A DNA stretch of 64,000 bases from NCBI GenBank assembly GCA_021234155.1, contig JAJEKV010000015.1, forward strand, positions 8,040,270 through 8,104,269, given 5' to 3'. This document shows, in pieces, positions 1-12,503 of the stretch. Source of the DNA: Isoetes taiwanensis. Its lineage: Eukaryota; Streptophyta; Lycopodiopsida; Isoetales; Isoetaceae. The first letter of the stretch is position 1; every line of letters starts with the position of its first letter. Below the pieces are notes generated by a model that did not search any database, was not told where the DNA came from, and saw only the letters and a list, made by a program, of their open reading frames with translations. The translations under genes were made by a program, and so were the position numbers.

Positions 1-720
1 CATTTCTTCAATGTACTTTTGAGAGATATGAAGAATCCCGCTGTTCCTGCCTCTGCAATTTGCAAAACCCAAACAATAGCTAGAAGCTTCACCCAAGTCT
101 ACCATTGGAAACTTAGCAGCGGCAAAAGCCTTGTCTTGAATTCAGTAATGTGCTCATTATTGTTGCTCTATGAGCAAGGAATCATCCACATACAAAGCAA
201 TGATGAGTAAGAACTTGCCTTGACGACGATGTAGATATTGAATCAGCCTCAATAGGTCGAATCCCCGGTCTTTGAAGAAAGAATTCGATGGTTCTGTACC
301 GCCAATCGTGATGCTTGCTTTAACCCATAAAGTGCCTTCGCCAATTTGCATACTAAAATGCTCGAAGCACCAGCTTTGGACATAACCTCGGGTTGTTTCA
401 TATATATTTCTTTCATCAAGTTTTAAGCATAAGAAATGCCGCCTTGACATCCGCTTGATGAACCAAGATTATAATGAGCAAGTAAAATGCAAGAAGAATG
501 CGAATAATGCTCATCATTTTGACTCAATCGGAGAAAAAATGTTTTCAGTTAATCAATGCCATATTGTCGGGTTGAAACCCCAGGTAAACTAAGCTTGTTT
601 TAGAAGCTGCTGATGGTGCCATCGTGATGGAGTTTGCATTTGTAGACCCATTTGTTACCAACGCACCTTCCGATCATGAGGAAGGGGAACTAAATTCCAA
701 GTGCGCTATTTTAAACAATA
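1..720 (-). pseudogene. Copia reverse transcriptase fragment
   Basis: Minus-strand frames show the opening RT signature around NKWVYKCKLHHDG (about 610-660), then EIY..QPEGYVQ-like sequence (about 370-420), then the catalytic YVDD box within FLLIIALYVDDSLL (about 170-205). A downstream LHISQKYIEEM-like segment follows at about 10-45. The pieces lie in different frames, so several frameshifts separate them. An RT would copy the element RNA into DNA in a virus-like particle; this copy cannot make a functional enzyme. Family assignment is firm, exact breakpoints are not. Confidence 0.85.
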
Positions 721-1379
721 GAATTCATTTCATGGTCCATTGCCTACCGCCAATGAGAGGTAAAGAGCACATGAAATAGCTTCACGATAGTCGGTTTCAT
801 TGGATAATAGTACATTTCACAAAATCTCATAATGCTGGGCATAATTTCAGCATAGAAAGCAAAACCTTTGAGGAGGAAAACGCTTCTTTGCTCACTGTTC
901 TTTCTTCAACTCCTCCTTGATCGGAGGACAAATCACCGATCGTATGGGTCAAGACTCTCCTTGATTGGATGTGCTCAAAGATCTCGCCGCGATCGTGAAA
1001 TCGTGGGTGCCGTAGTTAATCGCAGCTGGACCGCCGGGTGAAAATGGAACTGCCGCAGGTGCTGGAATATCAGCAGTCGAGTCCTATGGATTGTGCTTAT
1101 GGCGCCATCTGCTATCCACATGCGTAGATATCAAGAAATTCCACATTAGAGTTTTGAACTCAATAAAGTCGCCGAAACATCTTCAAGTGAAAATAACATC
1201 ATGACTAACACAAAGCTTCTAGTATCCGGATCAATCAGCCTATAACCAGCGTTTGCACCGTCAGAGAAAGTCCCACAAAGATCATTTTCTTGCCGGTATG
1301 TCAAGTTTCGCGCATTTGCTTTGGGAAGCATAAAGACAACATATCCAAAGACACGCGAAGCAGAGCAAATTTGGCTTTA

Positions 1380-2010
1380 TGCCGCTGAAAGCTTCTTCAG
1401 AGTCTGATTTTCACAAAGAATAAAGGGCAATCTATCGAGAAGTAAATCGAGAACTTTACCGCCTGTGCTCAAAATTGAAATAATGGTGCCGAGGATTGAG
1501 CGAAAGCAAGCAACGCGTTGCGTCAACAATGCCGCGATTCTTCCGTTTTCAAAGAACGCCATTATGTTGTGGAGTATGAGGCTCGTAAGTTGGCCAATAC
1601 CATGATCAGCACAAAAATGATTGAATGCTTGACTGTACCTCCTACCATTATCAGATCCGAAGCTTATCCGATGGGCTATTTGATTCTCAACAAGCCGCTT
1701 CATTCTTGAAATGGGCAAATGCATCGCATTTCCGCCAAGAAATAGACCCATGTTTTCCTGCTCAAATCATCAATGAATGTCGAAAATAATAAGCACCCGG
1801 AGAGAAGGAAATATGAGTTGACCACAAAAGATCCGTGTATGGCTCAGTTCAAGAAGAGCAAGAAAGCACAAGAGCCAATGAGAGTAAAGGATCATGCGTC
1901 ATTTGCCCAATGCACAAGCTTCCTGCGCAACTTGCAAGAGTAGGGTGCCATGAAGATCAAAACCGCCTACAAGCGAGGTACGGTTGAGTGCTTAAGACCG
2001 ATGTGTCCAA
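1380..2010 (-). pseudogene. Copia integrase fragment
   Basis: The minus strand contains IDDLSRKTWVYFL-like sequence (about 1740-1790), the first Asp region of Copia integrase. It is followed by SDNGRRYSQAFNHFCADHGI (about 1580-1650), where the second catalytic Asp is in SDNG and the family normally has FCxxHGI. A degraded counterpart of the PQQNGVAERKNR block follows at about 1520-1570. An LWHK motif, typical of the GAG-pre-integrase domain, is near 2010-2025. The frame is broken repeatedly. Confidence 0.8.
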
Positions 2011-2559
2011 GCTCTTATGCCACAAATCATGTACCATTACCATAGCCTACAAGAACAACTGGTCAGCATATTTTTGGCCCAAATGGTAGAGATTACTCAG
2101 ACGTAATAGCACGCAGCAAGGCTCTTTCCTCGTAACTTGTTTCAGCGAACAATGCAGCCTATCACTATCAAAGGAAATTATTGTGCCCATTTCAAGAAGA
2201 CGTGCAACGTAAATCAGGAACCCACGCAAAGTAGGGGAGCATACATTACCCCTTTAGAGTGAAATTACCAAGACTTGTGGGTACTTGAATGTCACCCATT
2301 CCGCCAAGAGATTTGATGCTCACTATTGTCACGCATTTGAACAATGTGATTGGAAGAGGTAGGTCTGAAATTTCAAACCAATCTTTTGTGCCAATCCAAT
2401 ATGAGCTTCTGTGAGTAACTTAATCCATGATGAATTTGATAGAGCGTAGGCTGCCATTTGTTTACAAAGATAGACATAATCCGGCTGCAAGGAACCAGCA
2501 TCAAGCACAGCTTATTTCTTTTCAAATAATTTGAGCTTACATTATCAAGCTTTGTTTGT

Positions 2560-3380
2560 TCCAAAGCTTTCGGGCTTGTGCTCAAGATCCCATCTTTCCC
2601 ACATTCCGCTAAGTGTGATTGTCTTTCTTGCAATAGTCACAAACCTGCTGCTTGGATGCCGTGGTTTTGCCGCCGTGCTAAGACCCTTGAAGCCGGGCCA
2701 CAGCCATCAAGTATTCTTCTTTTTCTTAACCTTTTCATTCCTTGCATAGATTTAGGCTCGTATCGACCGCAAAGAAAGCATTGTGCCTATCTTTTGATAA
2801 TCCCAAAGATCCTTCCTCATCATGATCTCCTCCTTGACTGGGTGATCAGTATTGAGCATCCATGCCTGCAATTTGTATGAGATTGCCAAGCAAAGCATGG
2901 AAAGAATTGGGTAAGTGATCTAAGAAAAGAAGAATAAATGCAATGGAAGCGAGAGATCTTATTCTCTTCTCCGTAGGCTTCAATCGGCCAAAGGTGTTCT
3001 TCATGCAACATGAATTTGTCAAGACTCTCGTCTTCAAATGCGATATATTCAATGCCTCCAGCATACAAATGCCCAATTTGTGTATGGGTTCTTCATGCTC
3101 TTGGATGAGAGCATTCCATAAATCATGGTTAGCTCTTCCAACTCATCAAGAAGAGATTCAAGAACGTAAAGCCCAATCGTGAGCTTATAGTCTTTATTTA
3201 TCCTAAGCAAGCATCAAGAATGTATTTATTCTTGCCATCCGATGCAAGCCGGGTGCTGGTTCTGCCACCAACAATTCTTCAAACTCTTTCAGCCTTAAGA
3301 ATGAGAGTCATTCTTCTCCATTGCCGAAACCCGTACATCAAGATTTGAATCACACTTAATCGCCGTGGAAGGTAACTGGG
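2560..3380 (-). pseudogene. Copia gag with zinc knuckle, decayed
   Basis: Minus-strand translation near 2600-2645 gives CDYCKKDNHT, the first half of a CCHC zinc knuckle. It is preceded by a Lys/Gly-rich segment, as in Copia nucleocapsids. Further upstream (2880-2960) is a segment reading RSLPNSFHALLGNL when frames are combined, resembling the conserved LP.S...L gag block. After the knuckle the reading frame contains VLDAGS, a possible decayed aspartic protease site. No open frame spans the region. Confidence 0.65.
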
Positions 3381-3559
3381 TTGTAGTTGCATCCTTCTCC
3401 ATTGCCGTGTTGATCTCTTTAATCAATCCTTTGCATCTAGTGCTCGATACTCATGTCAAGGTTGCACCAAGAAAGGGAGAGAAGGGATGCACACCGATAT
3501 CCGGTGGTTTAAGCTCCCAAAAACAAAGGCAAAATGGAATTGTGTTGAAACGTATGTGA

Positions 3560-4140
3560 GAATACAAGATATGTGTTAGGCCGGTTAACTGCTTCCCGCT
3601 ACTTCAACCACACTTTAATTATGCCGCAACTAATAAAGGCAAGTAGGTGTCATGAAGCTAGTTAAGGCAAGTGGGTGGGTGTGTAGGTGTTGGAGTGAAG
3701 TGTCGACTAACATACAGTCAAAGACCTATGCCGAAGTGTCAGCCAAGGCCGCTACAAATAAGATGGTGATCTCATATTTCCATATGAGTCCCGACAGCCG
3801 CCACATGTAAGTATTGTTGACACTGGATCCCTTTTGTAGGCATGGTGTACGCATATATAGGCTCAGGTAGAAATAGATGAGAGTCTAATTGGGCAACCTT
3901 TATGTAGTGTATAATGTGTTTGCCCATAAATAAGAGGAGCCTGCGCTGTATCGTAAAAGTTATTAGTTATGGCTTCACGCTGTTTGCTTTTACTAATAAC
4001 TTGAAGAGGCGGTTGTTTTATTGTCTTAATAGACAATGTGTCCCGGTAAAGTAGGGGTAATGTAGAACAATTGCCATTATGGAATTTATGGTCTACAATG
4101 GTAATTGTTATTGATTTAGAGTAGGACTATGTAACAACAA
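3560..4140 (-). repeat. Candidate 5' LTR of the Copia remnant
   Basis: The position, just beyond gag on the minus strand, is where a 5' LTR should lie. The minus strand starts with TGTTGTTACATAG near 4137 and has a CCTATATATG TATA-like box near 3855. I could not identify a matching second LTR or a clear primer-binding site, so boundaries are guesses. Confidence 0.22.
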
Positions 4141-6820
4141 AAGAAGAGCACACTTTACCTTTAATGGGCTAATGAAAGTGGATCTTGAGATAAAAATATG
4201 AGAGATGTATCTTTTAAACAAATATGATTTGATAAGCTTTGTTCAACATCTCCCTAATGATACCTAAGGTAGACGATGCTAAATTGTATTAGGAAAAATT
4301 AGTATGTGTGTTATATTCTCATATTCCTTTACACTCTTTGCATGCATTGATATTGTAATTGCTTTCCAAATTTGAATTATCCTGGGTGAGACTTAGTGTG
4401 AACGTATACTTTTTGATCATACTGTCTTAAGGATTAAGACTTGGAAGCATAGAAAATAGAAAAGATAAATGCAATTAAAGGAATGTCGTAGACCTTGGTG
4501 GGGCTAGGGGAGAGGGAGGGGGGCTAAATCTTGAGCCCATTAACATGGAATGAAACTTGCCAGGAAATATGGTTTTGATTATATTGGTTTGTAGCCTTCA
4601 CCCTAACATACAATAACATACATCCGTTGCATCATTGTAACATGTCAAAATTCCCTTAAAGCTCAAGGCTTTTTCTAGACCTAATTATCTCATGTGACCA
4701 TCGTATTGTTTAGTGTGGATGCAAGCTTGAATCAATGATGAGAACTTTGAAGGACTTATGAAGCAAAATTGTCCTCGACAATTATGTACACCCAACTTGA
4801 AATTCCTTCTCGGCTTCATGGATATTAGTGGCATAGTATACCGCAATGTGGTCCCAATGAGAACCTATTAAATTTAGTATATTCAATCATTAACCTAATA
4901 TATCTTCATTTTTACCCATGGATAATCAAGGTGGCTTTGTAGAGCTTGCATAAGATACGTACCCCATGGAAGAAGTTTACCTTGTGCGCCTTTGCATTCC
5001 CTTCTCGCTATGCTATATTTTCACTGCAGATTCAATGACCATATCCGGTGATCATTCAACGTGCTTTTTCGGGCTTTTTGTTAAGCGTCGTTGTTTATTG
5101 AATTCATGCATTCAAAAGCATACAATCTGCTGTAAATATTCTTTGCTCACCTTTTGCAAGGCCCTAGTCACACCCACCAAGACTTAATTGTAGTAAAACC
5201 ACGACAACATATCCTTCAAAACTTTGGCTGCCCTTGCAAAGCAAGGATAAGAGATGGTGGACGAAGAGAGAGATCATATTTCGATGTCATTGTGAGGACA
5301 TGTACATGGCATCACAAAGCCCCTGTGATCACATAGCCTTCAGCCAAATCAACCATCTCTAAAATTGTGGCGGAAATTTGATTGATGATATCCAGAATAA
5401 ACATTAATAATCGCTAGGTTATTCATCATACATGATCACAAAGAGCAAGTAATCCATCTTTCCAGAAAGTTTGATTCCCAGCTAAGTTTTTGATGTTTTC
5501 TCAGAGTTTAGAGTCTAGTGAAGGCTCTTGCAACGGCCATCCTTTTCCTCTCAAAAATATCTCTGCTAAATATGAACTTAGAAACATTTTGTAGTAAATA
5601 AAGAATCGCGGACACACCCTCGATGGCGAAAGAATATGCCCCTTTTGTTTTTACGGTGTAGGTTATGAGCCTAGCGTATCACGTATACAATTGCACAACA
5701 ACAAACTCCCATCATCACCTCTAAATGGGGTTATTTCCCTGGGCAAATGTGCACTGCAGATATGAACATCCCCAAGCACGTCGATACATTAATGTGATTT
5801 AGGGAAGATTGATCGAGAAAAATCCAAACTTAATGGGATTGTAGAATGAAACATAATTATTCAAAAACATGAACTGTTCGCTTCACCTATTAGTTGGATC
5901 CATAGATAAAGAAGTGTAAACTGTGGACTTGTTGCTACTTTCTTCTCTTCTTTTTCAGGTTCTTGTGAAGGCTTGATGTGATGCTCAACATGCGATTCTC
6001 AACACCATCGGCCTCTAAACAGCTTGATACAACCGTCAATAGACTTGCTGCAATCTTAATTACTATAGCAACAGGGCATAACAAGATCGGTGTCTGATGG
6101 ATTAGTTGATGAAGCTTTCATACCCGTGAGATGGTAGGAGAGGACATGGACTGCTTGAATTGTTGCTTTGCTTTTTGATATTCTATCCATTCCCGCCATA
6201 GATGCAACTCCGCCTATAGAGATGTGACATGCAAAACAATAATTATTGAGCTTCATCAAAAGAGGGAAGAGTTTTAATTTCCTCTTATAATTCTTAAAGT
6301 TTTGCTCGGAAGAAGGCAGCCTCTATTAGTAATCACATAAAAGATCATGATGCAAATCAAGTATTACGGCCGCAACCTCGTTATTGAACTTTTGAGCCGC
6401 GTGGAACAAGCCTTCAATTCGCTCATGGAAGCCCTTTTCCATTTTTCGACCTAACTTGACCAATCGACCATAACTGCATCATTTTTCGCTTTACTCAGGT
6501 ATGCAGTAAAAGCTAACCATTCCCCGGGTCCCTCGGTTGTTCGGGCCGCAACGGGTTGGTTTCCATAAAGGACAAAACCATCCATATATTTATAAGAGAA
6601 GAAGAAAGTCGTCCTTCAAAAATCCATCACTTCTTAAGTACTCGCCCACATTTTGTATGGTCTTGGAGTTCAAGTCCTTCATGAGGGCATGCAAGTGCAA
6701 TTCATCCTTCCTCCTCACATCATGCTCCTCCTTAGGCTCATCGTTGTCTTCTTATTGCTTCTTTTCATTCCCGCTTCTTTTCACTCTCCGTAGATCAACA
6801 AATGCCTTTGATTTATATAC
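4140..6820. other. No gene recognised
   Basis: AT-rich sequence with only short frames. Nothing in the six frames resembles a known domain. It may be old degraded transposon DNA, but nothing shows it directly. Confidence 0.5.
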
Positions 6821-7227
6821 GATGGAAGTTTCGCCAGTTAGATATGAGTACTGTTTCAGGCTGCCTTTGGCATGTGAGGAGATCCAGAATCAGCCCAAGG
6901 TAATCCTTAGGTAATGTCGGAATGTTCTAATGTTGATAGAAAAGAGAAGCCAGCGGGATGGAAGCATAAATGGGCTCAATCTAACTCTAAATCATCTAGA
7001 GCTCCGTGAGAAGATCGCGGAAAGCAAAGAATATGGCCATCTCTACCCCTGATGGAAGTTTCTCGCCAGATAGATATGAGTACCGGCCAGGTTATGCCTT
7101 TTGGCGTTAATCGCCTAAGGTAATTTTTTAGGTAATGTCAATGTTCTAATATGGATAGGAAAGAGAAGCTGCAAAGGATGGAAGCATAACAAATAATTCC
7201 AACTCTAAGCATCTAGAACTCCGTGAG
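6821..7227. repeat. Diverged direct duplication, unit about 180-190 bp
   Basis: A unit beginning GATGGAAGTTT(CT)CGCCAG and ending CTAGA(G/A)CTCCGTGAG occurs at 6821-7010 and again at 7051-7227. The copies share several blocks, including TTAGGTAATGTC, AATGTTCTAAT and GGATGGAAGCATAA, with small indels between them. About 40 bp separates the copies. The function is unknown. Confidence 0.75.
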
Positions 7228-10200
7228 ATGGAGTGCTTGCACTCTCACTGTATAGTATCTATAGCCATCTTGTAAACAAAAGAGATTATTAATAATCAAC
7301 CCTATTTAAAATAGCACATTAGCTAATATGTTCTCCTCGATAGCACATTAGCATGATCATGACACAATGCAAGACAGCCATATACATGCTTTTTATTTGG
7401 CGACACAAAACTGTCAAAAAGTTTTCATTAAATATTAATTCGGGCTAAATGAGACGATAACAACAACACCGAAGTTCTCCTAGTTGTGCTAGCTCTTCCC
7501 AATTGACTCATTTTGTTTATCCTCTGCCCGAGGATCAAAATGCACAGAAAGGTTATTAAGTGACAAACCTATATTTGCATGGTTTTGACAATTGTAATAC
7601 ACCCATCTTTGGCGATAGCAAAGGCTTCATATTCTCACTTCGGCAAGGTTGCCACGGCGCTTCTACAATAATATTGACATAAACCATGATTCCATCGATG
7701 CTTGGCATTATAATTACCATATTGAGAAAAAGAAAACGATAAGTTGCACAAAATATGACAACATATTACAGCCGCGCACTGAGTAATCAGAAAACACAAA
7801 CGCCAGCCGTAAACTTCTTTATTTGTAACATAAGGTACAGAAGAAAAAATGCGTAAAACTCAGATCAAAACCCACACTTTTTCCATCGGTGGGGAACGAA
7901 AAGCTTCTGAATAGTTATCAAAATCAAATCATAACAAACCATTTTTATCAGCAGATGCATCCTAGCGCAAGCTATGGCCTTGAATAAGCAGGAACATATT
8001 ATCCGACCCTAACTATATAACAGCGTTAGGCTCATCTTGATGGTGCATGTCTGGCGAGGATCTTTGCATGGGTGGAAGCTTGAAGAAAAATTCTATATCG
8101 AAGCTAAAAGCGAAACCATTAAAACCATACAAAATGCTTTCTCATACCACCATTTCCATGGGTGCGTAATAGTGCGATCTTTATAGAGCTTCGACATCTC
8201 AATGAAAATAAGATTAAAGCGGAGAGAGAAATGAAGAGGTGAGCACATCGCCCAAAGCTAGGAAAGAATAATGGAAAGACCATTGCAAATTGGATTTGGT
8301 GGAAGAGTTTTGGAGAAATGTATACGAATCCAGAAGAGAGAAACCAAAGCGTCACTTGATATCTGGTTAGCCTGATGCCTTGAAATTTAAAGCCATGCTT
8401 TCGTATCATGCTTCCGCAACAACTAATAAGTTTTATCTCCACAGCTCCATCATAGCCATGGCCAGGGCATCAGATGATTAGCCATCCGGATAAGTCCCTG
8501 GCGGGATAACTTATCGACCCCAAAATTGCCTATTTAGAAATCATAGTAGAATGAGATTTTTTGGTGATTATATCTTTTTCGACCATCAAAACCCTCAAAC
8601 CTTGAAATCAATTAAGAAAAGATTCTAAAATTTTAGAACTTAGAAAAAACCAAATTTATTAGGATAGCTACACAATAGCTATTTCCAAGGCACGTGATTA
8701 TGCTCTTTTGAAATGTGCTGCCATAATAGAACCATAACTATTGTACTATTGCAACCCACTTTGAAAATGCAACTGCTTTGTTGTGCAATCAAGTCTCGAC
8801 AAAAGTCAGAGATACACATGATACCTGGGTAAATATTTAGCATGATTCACATGCAAATTTTCTCACAAAATAGCCAAATGAAGGACAAAAGTACAAAAAG
8901 GAATCAGCTCATCTTACATTGGACTCAATGTTGTATTTAATATTACTCTGAGATTAGCCCTCCGGTTGTAATGTTGAATGAGGTACCAAAGGTAAACTTT
9001 CAAACAAAATAAATATCTAGCATGTAATCATGCAAAATGTAACAATGTTTTGCAAGCTTAATCATAAAGGAGCTAAGCTCTTGAAAAAAATAGAAAGATC
9101 AAGTAAGGGGCATAGGATTAACAAAAGATGTTGCCCATAGAAAAGAAATGTTGTTAGAACATTCATTGCCAGATCTCTCCACTGTGGCTCTGCGCAAATC
9201 CCGAAATTTAAATTGCCACAGCGGAAATATAACAACCACTATGTTCACGATGAAGTTCTAAAACTTATTCTTTACGTAATCGGCTCTATGACTTCTCTGC
9301 TCTGATGTGGAACTAAGCCAGTGATTCCTCCACCACTGCAAAAATTTGTATCGAAGCATAGAAATAAAAGCAAACAAACTTACCCTCTAATGTTTGGTTA
9401 TGAGGACAAGAATCTAGAAAAAAGGTATGTTGATTCAATGTCTTGGACATGGGCATCTGGAAAACCTATTTCATTTGAAATCAAAACACATGTTTCATTT
9501 ATGCATAGAAATTCAGGGGCATGGCGTTGCTTGAAACCTTGCTGTGACATATCTTCAAAATCTTATAGTTTCTTGCGTGGTGGTCTAGAGATGAAACAAC
9601 AATGCACATTAAACCAATGCTCAAAAGTTTTAATCCTCTATACCACAACAAAGTAAATGATAATTTAAACTAAAATGGATTTAATGAGGCGCTTAAATAC
9701 CGGTGCTTGTGGTGCAGAAATTTCAGCGGTCAAAGTAGCCTCGTAGAAAGAAGTGCTCGGTTGGTAGTAGATCATTGATCCAAGCTCATCGACATGTCAA
9801 ATCCACATCTTGAATGTTATGTTAGACAACTCTTACAGGATCTACAAGCGAGAATAACAAAGAATGAACCTTGGCATTCTATATAGCTATCATAAAAGCG
9901 AAGAGAAAAATGCTTACCAGCTTTTCTTGCCCTTATCACAAATGATGCTCACAATGCTTCATGCGGTTATCCATGCGCGAAGTCTGCTGACAATATGTTT
10001 AAATTCAAAAATTTGAGGACACTAAAGATTATAATGAAGCATGTAAATGGGAGTGTGGCTAGCTAAATTTAGAAGATGCCTTTCCTTGATCACAATCCAT
10101 CCTCATGATTCAAATATAACTTTTCGATAGAAGTATTAGGCGGCGAGTCCATTCACATCGGTACAGCGATGCGTCGATGCGATGGTTTATTCTCCACCCC

Positions 10201-12030
10201 AGAAATATCGTAGGCACAGGTTAGATTATGCCCATGTAAGCTAGGTTTGGGATTACGGTGCGGATGCAGTCAATAAGAAGCATGAACATCTAAGATCTAA
10301 TTGACGCACGTCAGCTTCCATTCATGTTAAACTTCAAAGTGCACATAGATATAAGTTACATGACAATAGAATTCAGTTCCAAAAGTGACATTTGTGATAT
10401 GAACATGAGAATAAAAGATGGAAGGAAGCCATATTATGAATCTAAATCCTCTTCCACTTGTGCTACAAATGCAATTATCTACAATGAGCAAGCCGTGAAA
10501 GCCCTATTTTACATACAAACTTAAGATAAAGTACGGCAAGCGAAGATAAGGACTTACTCCAACATTCAAAAAGAGAAGAATTATAAAGATATTACCACAA
10601 TAAAGATATACCTCTTAAGTAACAATACAGTGAGGTGAAAATAATAGAATTTTAACCTTGCAAATCAGAAGCAATATGCAAGTTGAGGGAAGCAAACCAA
10701 AATTTTAATTCCATTAATATTTAGGGTATTCAATCTTATAACAAACATTAGCAAAATACATCCCTCAATACAATCCCGATAAAGGCATGTGGTTTGACCC
10801 ACGAATGGCTGGGGACTTTCTTCTTGGATTACGATTAGATGATGAAAGACTTCCTCATGTTTTAGAATCATACGCTGGAAGCCGTGTTTCGAAAATTGTC
10901 TCATCTTCTTTTGATGCTTTGAGAACTGTTGTTGTTAATATGAAAATTTCCTTTAGATTTTGATCGCATGGCTTATCAGGAAATGTGGGTATGCTACATG
11001 ATATTATTGACATATATATTGAGTGTAATTGGGGCCTCATCGAAAATAATCTTCGGAATGGAATTATCACACCATGCAAAGTGCAGTCTTTCTTACATGC
11101 ACATTTTCTTGTAAAGAAGATAAAGGTTTGCTCAACACTAAGAAGAGAAGAGCATATTACCATGCGAGAATTTTGTGTGACATAATTTAAATGGATATTC
11201 AATATGTATTTGGATGTATGACCGGATGCGGTCTTGTGACGGAGTAGCTTTCGAAAATGAATCTGGCTTTGGATGCCAAGGCGTAAGCAACTCCAACTTA
11301 TGCCAAAATATTTTCAAATAAACGGCAAAATGACCAAAGCTTGATTCATTTTACGAGCTGATGCAATCTTACTGGTAAAATACATAAATGCATAGTGATT
11401 TGATTATTTAAATTCTTGAGAAGCAAAGAAAAGAATAAATGGAGAAGCTTTGTGGAAATCTCGAGAAAAAATGTTATGGATTAGTTTTTCTAGCACTATC
11501 AGATGACTCAAGCACAAATGATCAAATAGAAAATAATGAGAAACCTTCCAAGCTCGGTTCCGGAAAGGAAGGTCAGAACAAAAATCGAGCAAAAATGTTA
11601 TTTGGTTTTAGCCCGCGATGCCTATCAAAGTGGTCCAAAGTGTGTATACATGCAATCCGTGGGTTCTCTACTCCCGTTTAGCTGAGCCGGTTAGTCTTAA
11701 ATGGGGGTAGACACCCGAATCAGACGAATGAGATGGCGCCGAATGAGACATTGGAGAAAAGCTTCGGCATACATTTAGTATAGAACCAAGCCATACGAAT
11801 TCTTCCTTAGTTGGACTTTCTCTCATTGAATCTTTGGCGGGCCATTTCAAACTTACACTAATTTGCGTCCAGGTTCCCGAGGGGAACCCCGATCTGAGGG
11901 AAGCGCAAAGATGAAGAATCATGTCTTGGTATCTGGCGTTCTTAGCTTTTATAAAGTCCCCCAAATAACAAAAGAAGATTTCGGATGTAATGGGTCTTGT
12001 GGCGACCCGGAGATATTATACGTATCATCT
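7228..12030. other. No gene recognised
   Basis: Mostly AT-rich sequence. The longest frames, including those at 8119-8442 (-), 9321-9656 (+) and 10855-11202 (-), show no recognisable domain and no biased composition. At about 11860-11980 there is weak resemblance to 27090-27170, upstream of the two LTR-like copies. Confidence 0.5.
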
Positions 12031-12043
12031 GAACATTATACTC

Positions 12044-12152
12044 GTATGTACAAAGATGGTCGTCCTGCGGACGATGGATTGCACAAGACATGGAGTTGAA
12101 TAGCAACCTTTTCAGTGCGAGTCACACACTTTGCCAAATGCACTACCAATAT
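12044..12152 (-). repeat. tRNA-derived SINE, copy 1
   Basis: Read on the minus strand, TAGTGCATTTGGC (about 12133-12145) looks like a Pol III A box, and GGTTGCTATTCAACTCC (12092-12108) like a decayed B box. Between them GTGTGACTCG recalls a tRNA anticodon arm. Downstream is a segment ending near ATCTTTGTACATA. The same structure recurs at 15328-15432, which supports a mobile SINE rather than chance. Confidence 0.6.
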
Positions 12153-12247
12153 CATTAAAGACATTCTGCGTCTTTCTTATATATGTGGGACTATCTCCTA
12201 GAGGTTCTAGAATATTCTAGAACCTAAATGCATGTCAAAACTTGCCA

Positions 12248-12503
12248 GAGATCCCATCCATTGGACTGGCGCATCGGCCCGTTGGCCTAGATATATAAGG
12301 GCTACCTTCTTCTTGTCGAACCATTCGATTCCAGCATGCAGTCTTAGACCTTGAGGCATCTATCTCGTGTTCACCTTTTGCCTTAGGACTATTTACCTCT
12401 TGATTCATATTCATATATCAAATTCCTTTATCAATCTTGGCATATTTCTTCCATATTTCGCGTATTTTCCACGTATTTTTCATTGTTTCGTAGGTTCATG
12501 ACA
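12248..12503 (+). repeat. LTR-like dispersed repeat, copy 1
   Basis: The segment starts GATCCCATCCATTGGA, has a TATA-type box AGATATATAAG near 12290, and continues with a block around TTCTTGTCGAACCATTC. It ends GTAGGTTCATGACA. The same order of blocks recurs at 27229-27706 in the same orientation. TATA box, CA end and duplication are LTR-like. I see no primer-binding site after the end and no internal gene tying the two copies into one element. Confidence 0.5.

Larger units (their letters stand above)
1..3400 (-). mobile_element. Decayed Ty1/Copia LTR retrotransposon, internal region
   Basis: Read on the minus strand, this stretch gives gag, integrase and reverse transcriptase pieces in Copia order (gag, integrase, RT) from high to low coordinates. 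Each piece sits in a changing frame with many indels and stops, so no intact polyprotein remains. The element runs off the left window edge inside the RT. The order integrase before RT is diagnostic of Copia rather than Gypsy. The RNase H and 3' LTR should lie to the left, outside the window. Confidence 0.85.

Noticed and set aside
8119-8442. 107-codon minus-strand open frame with hydrophobic stretches
   Set aside because: Hydrophobic residues follow from AT-rich sequence; nothing else supports a membrane protein.
9321-9656. 111-codon plus-strand open frame as a gene
   Set aside because: No domain, no splice or promoter support, and no conserved-looking block.
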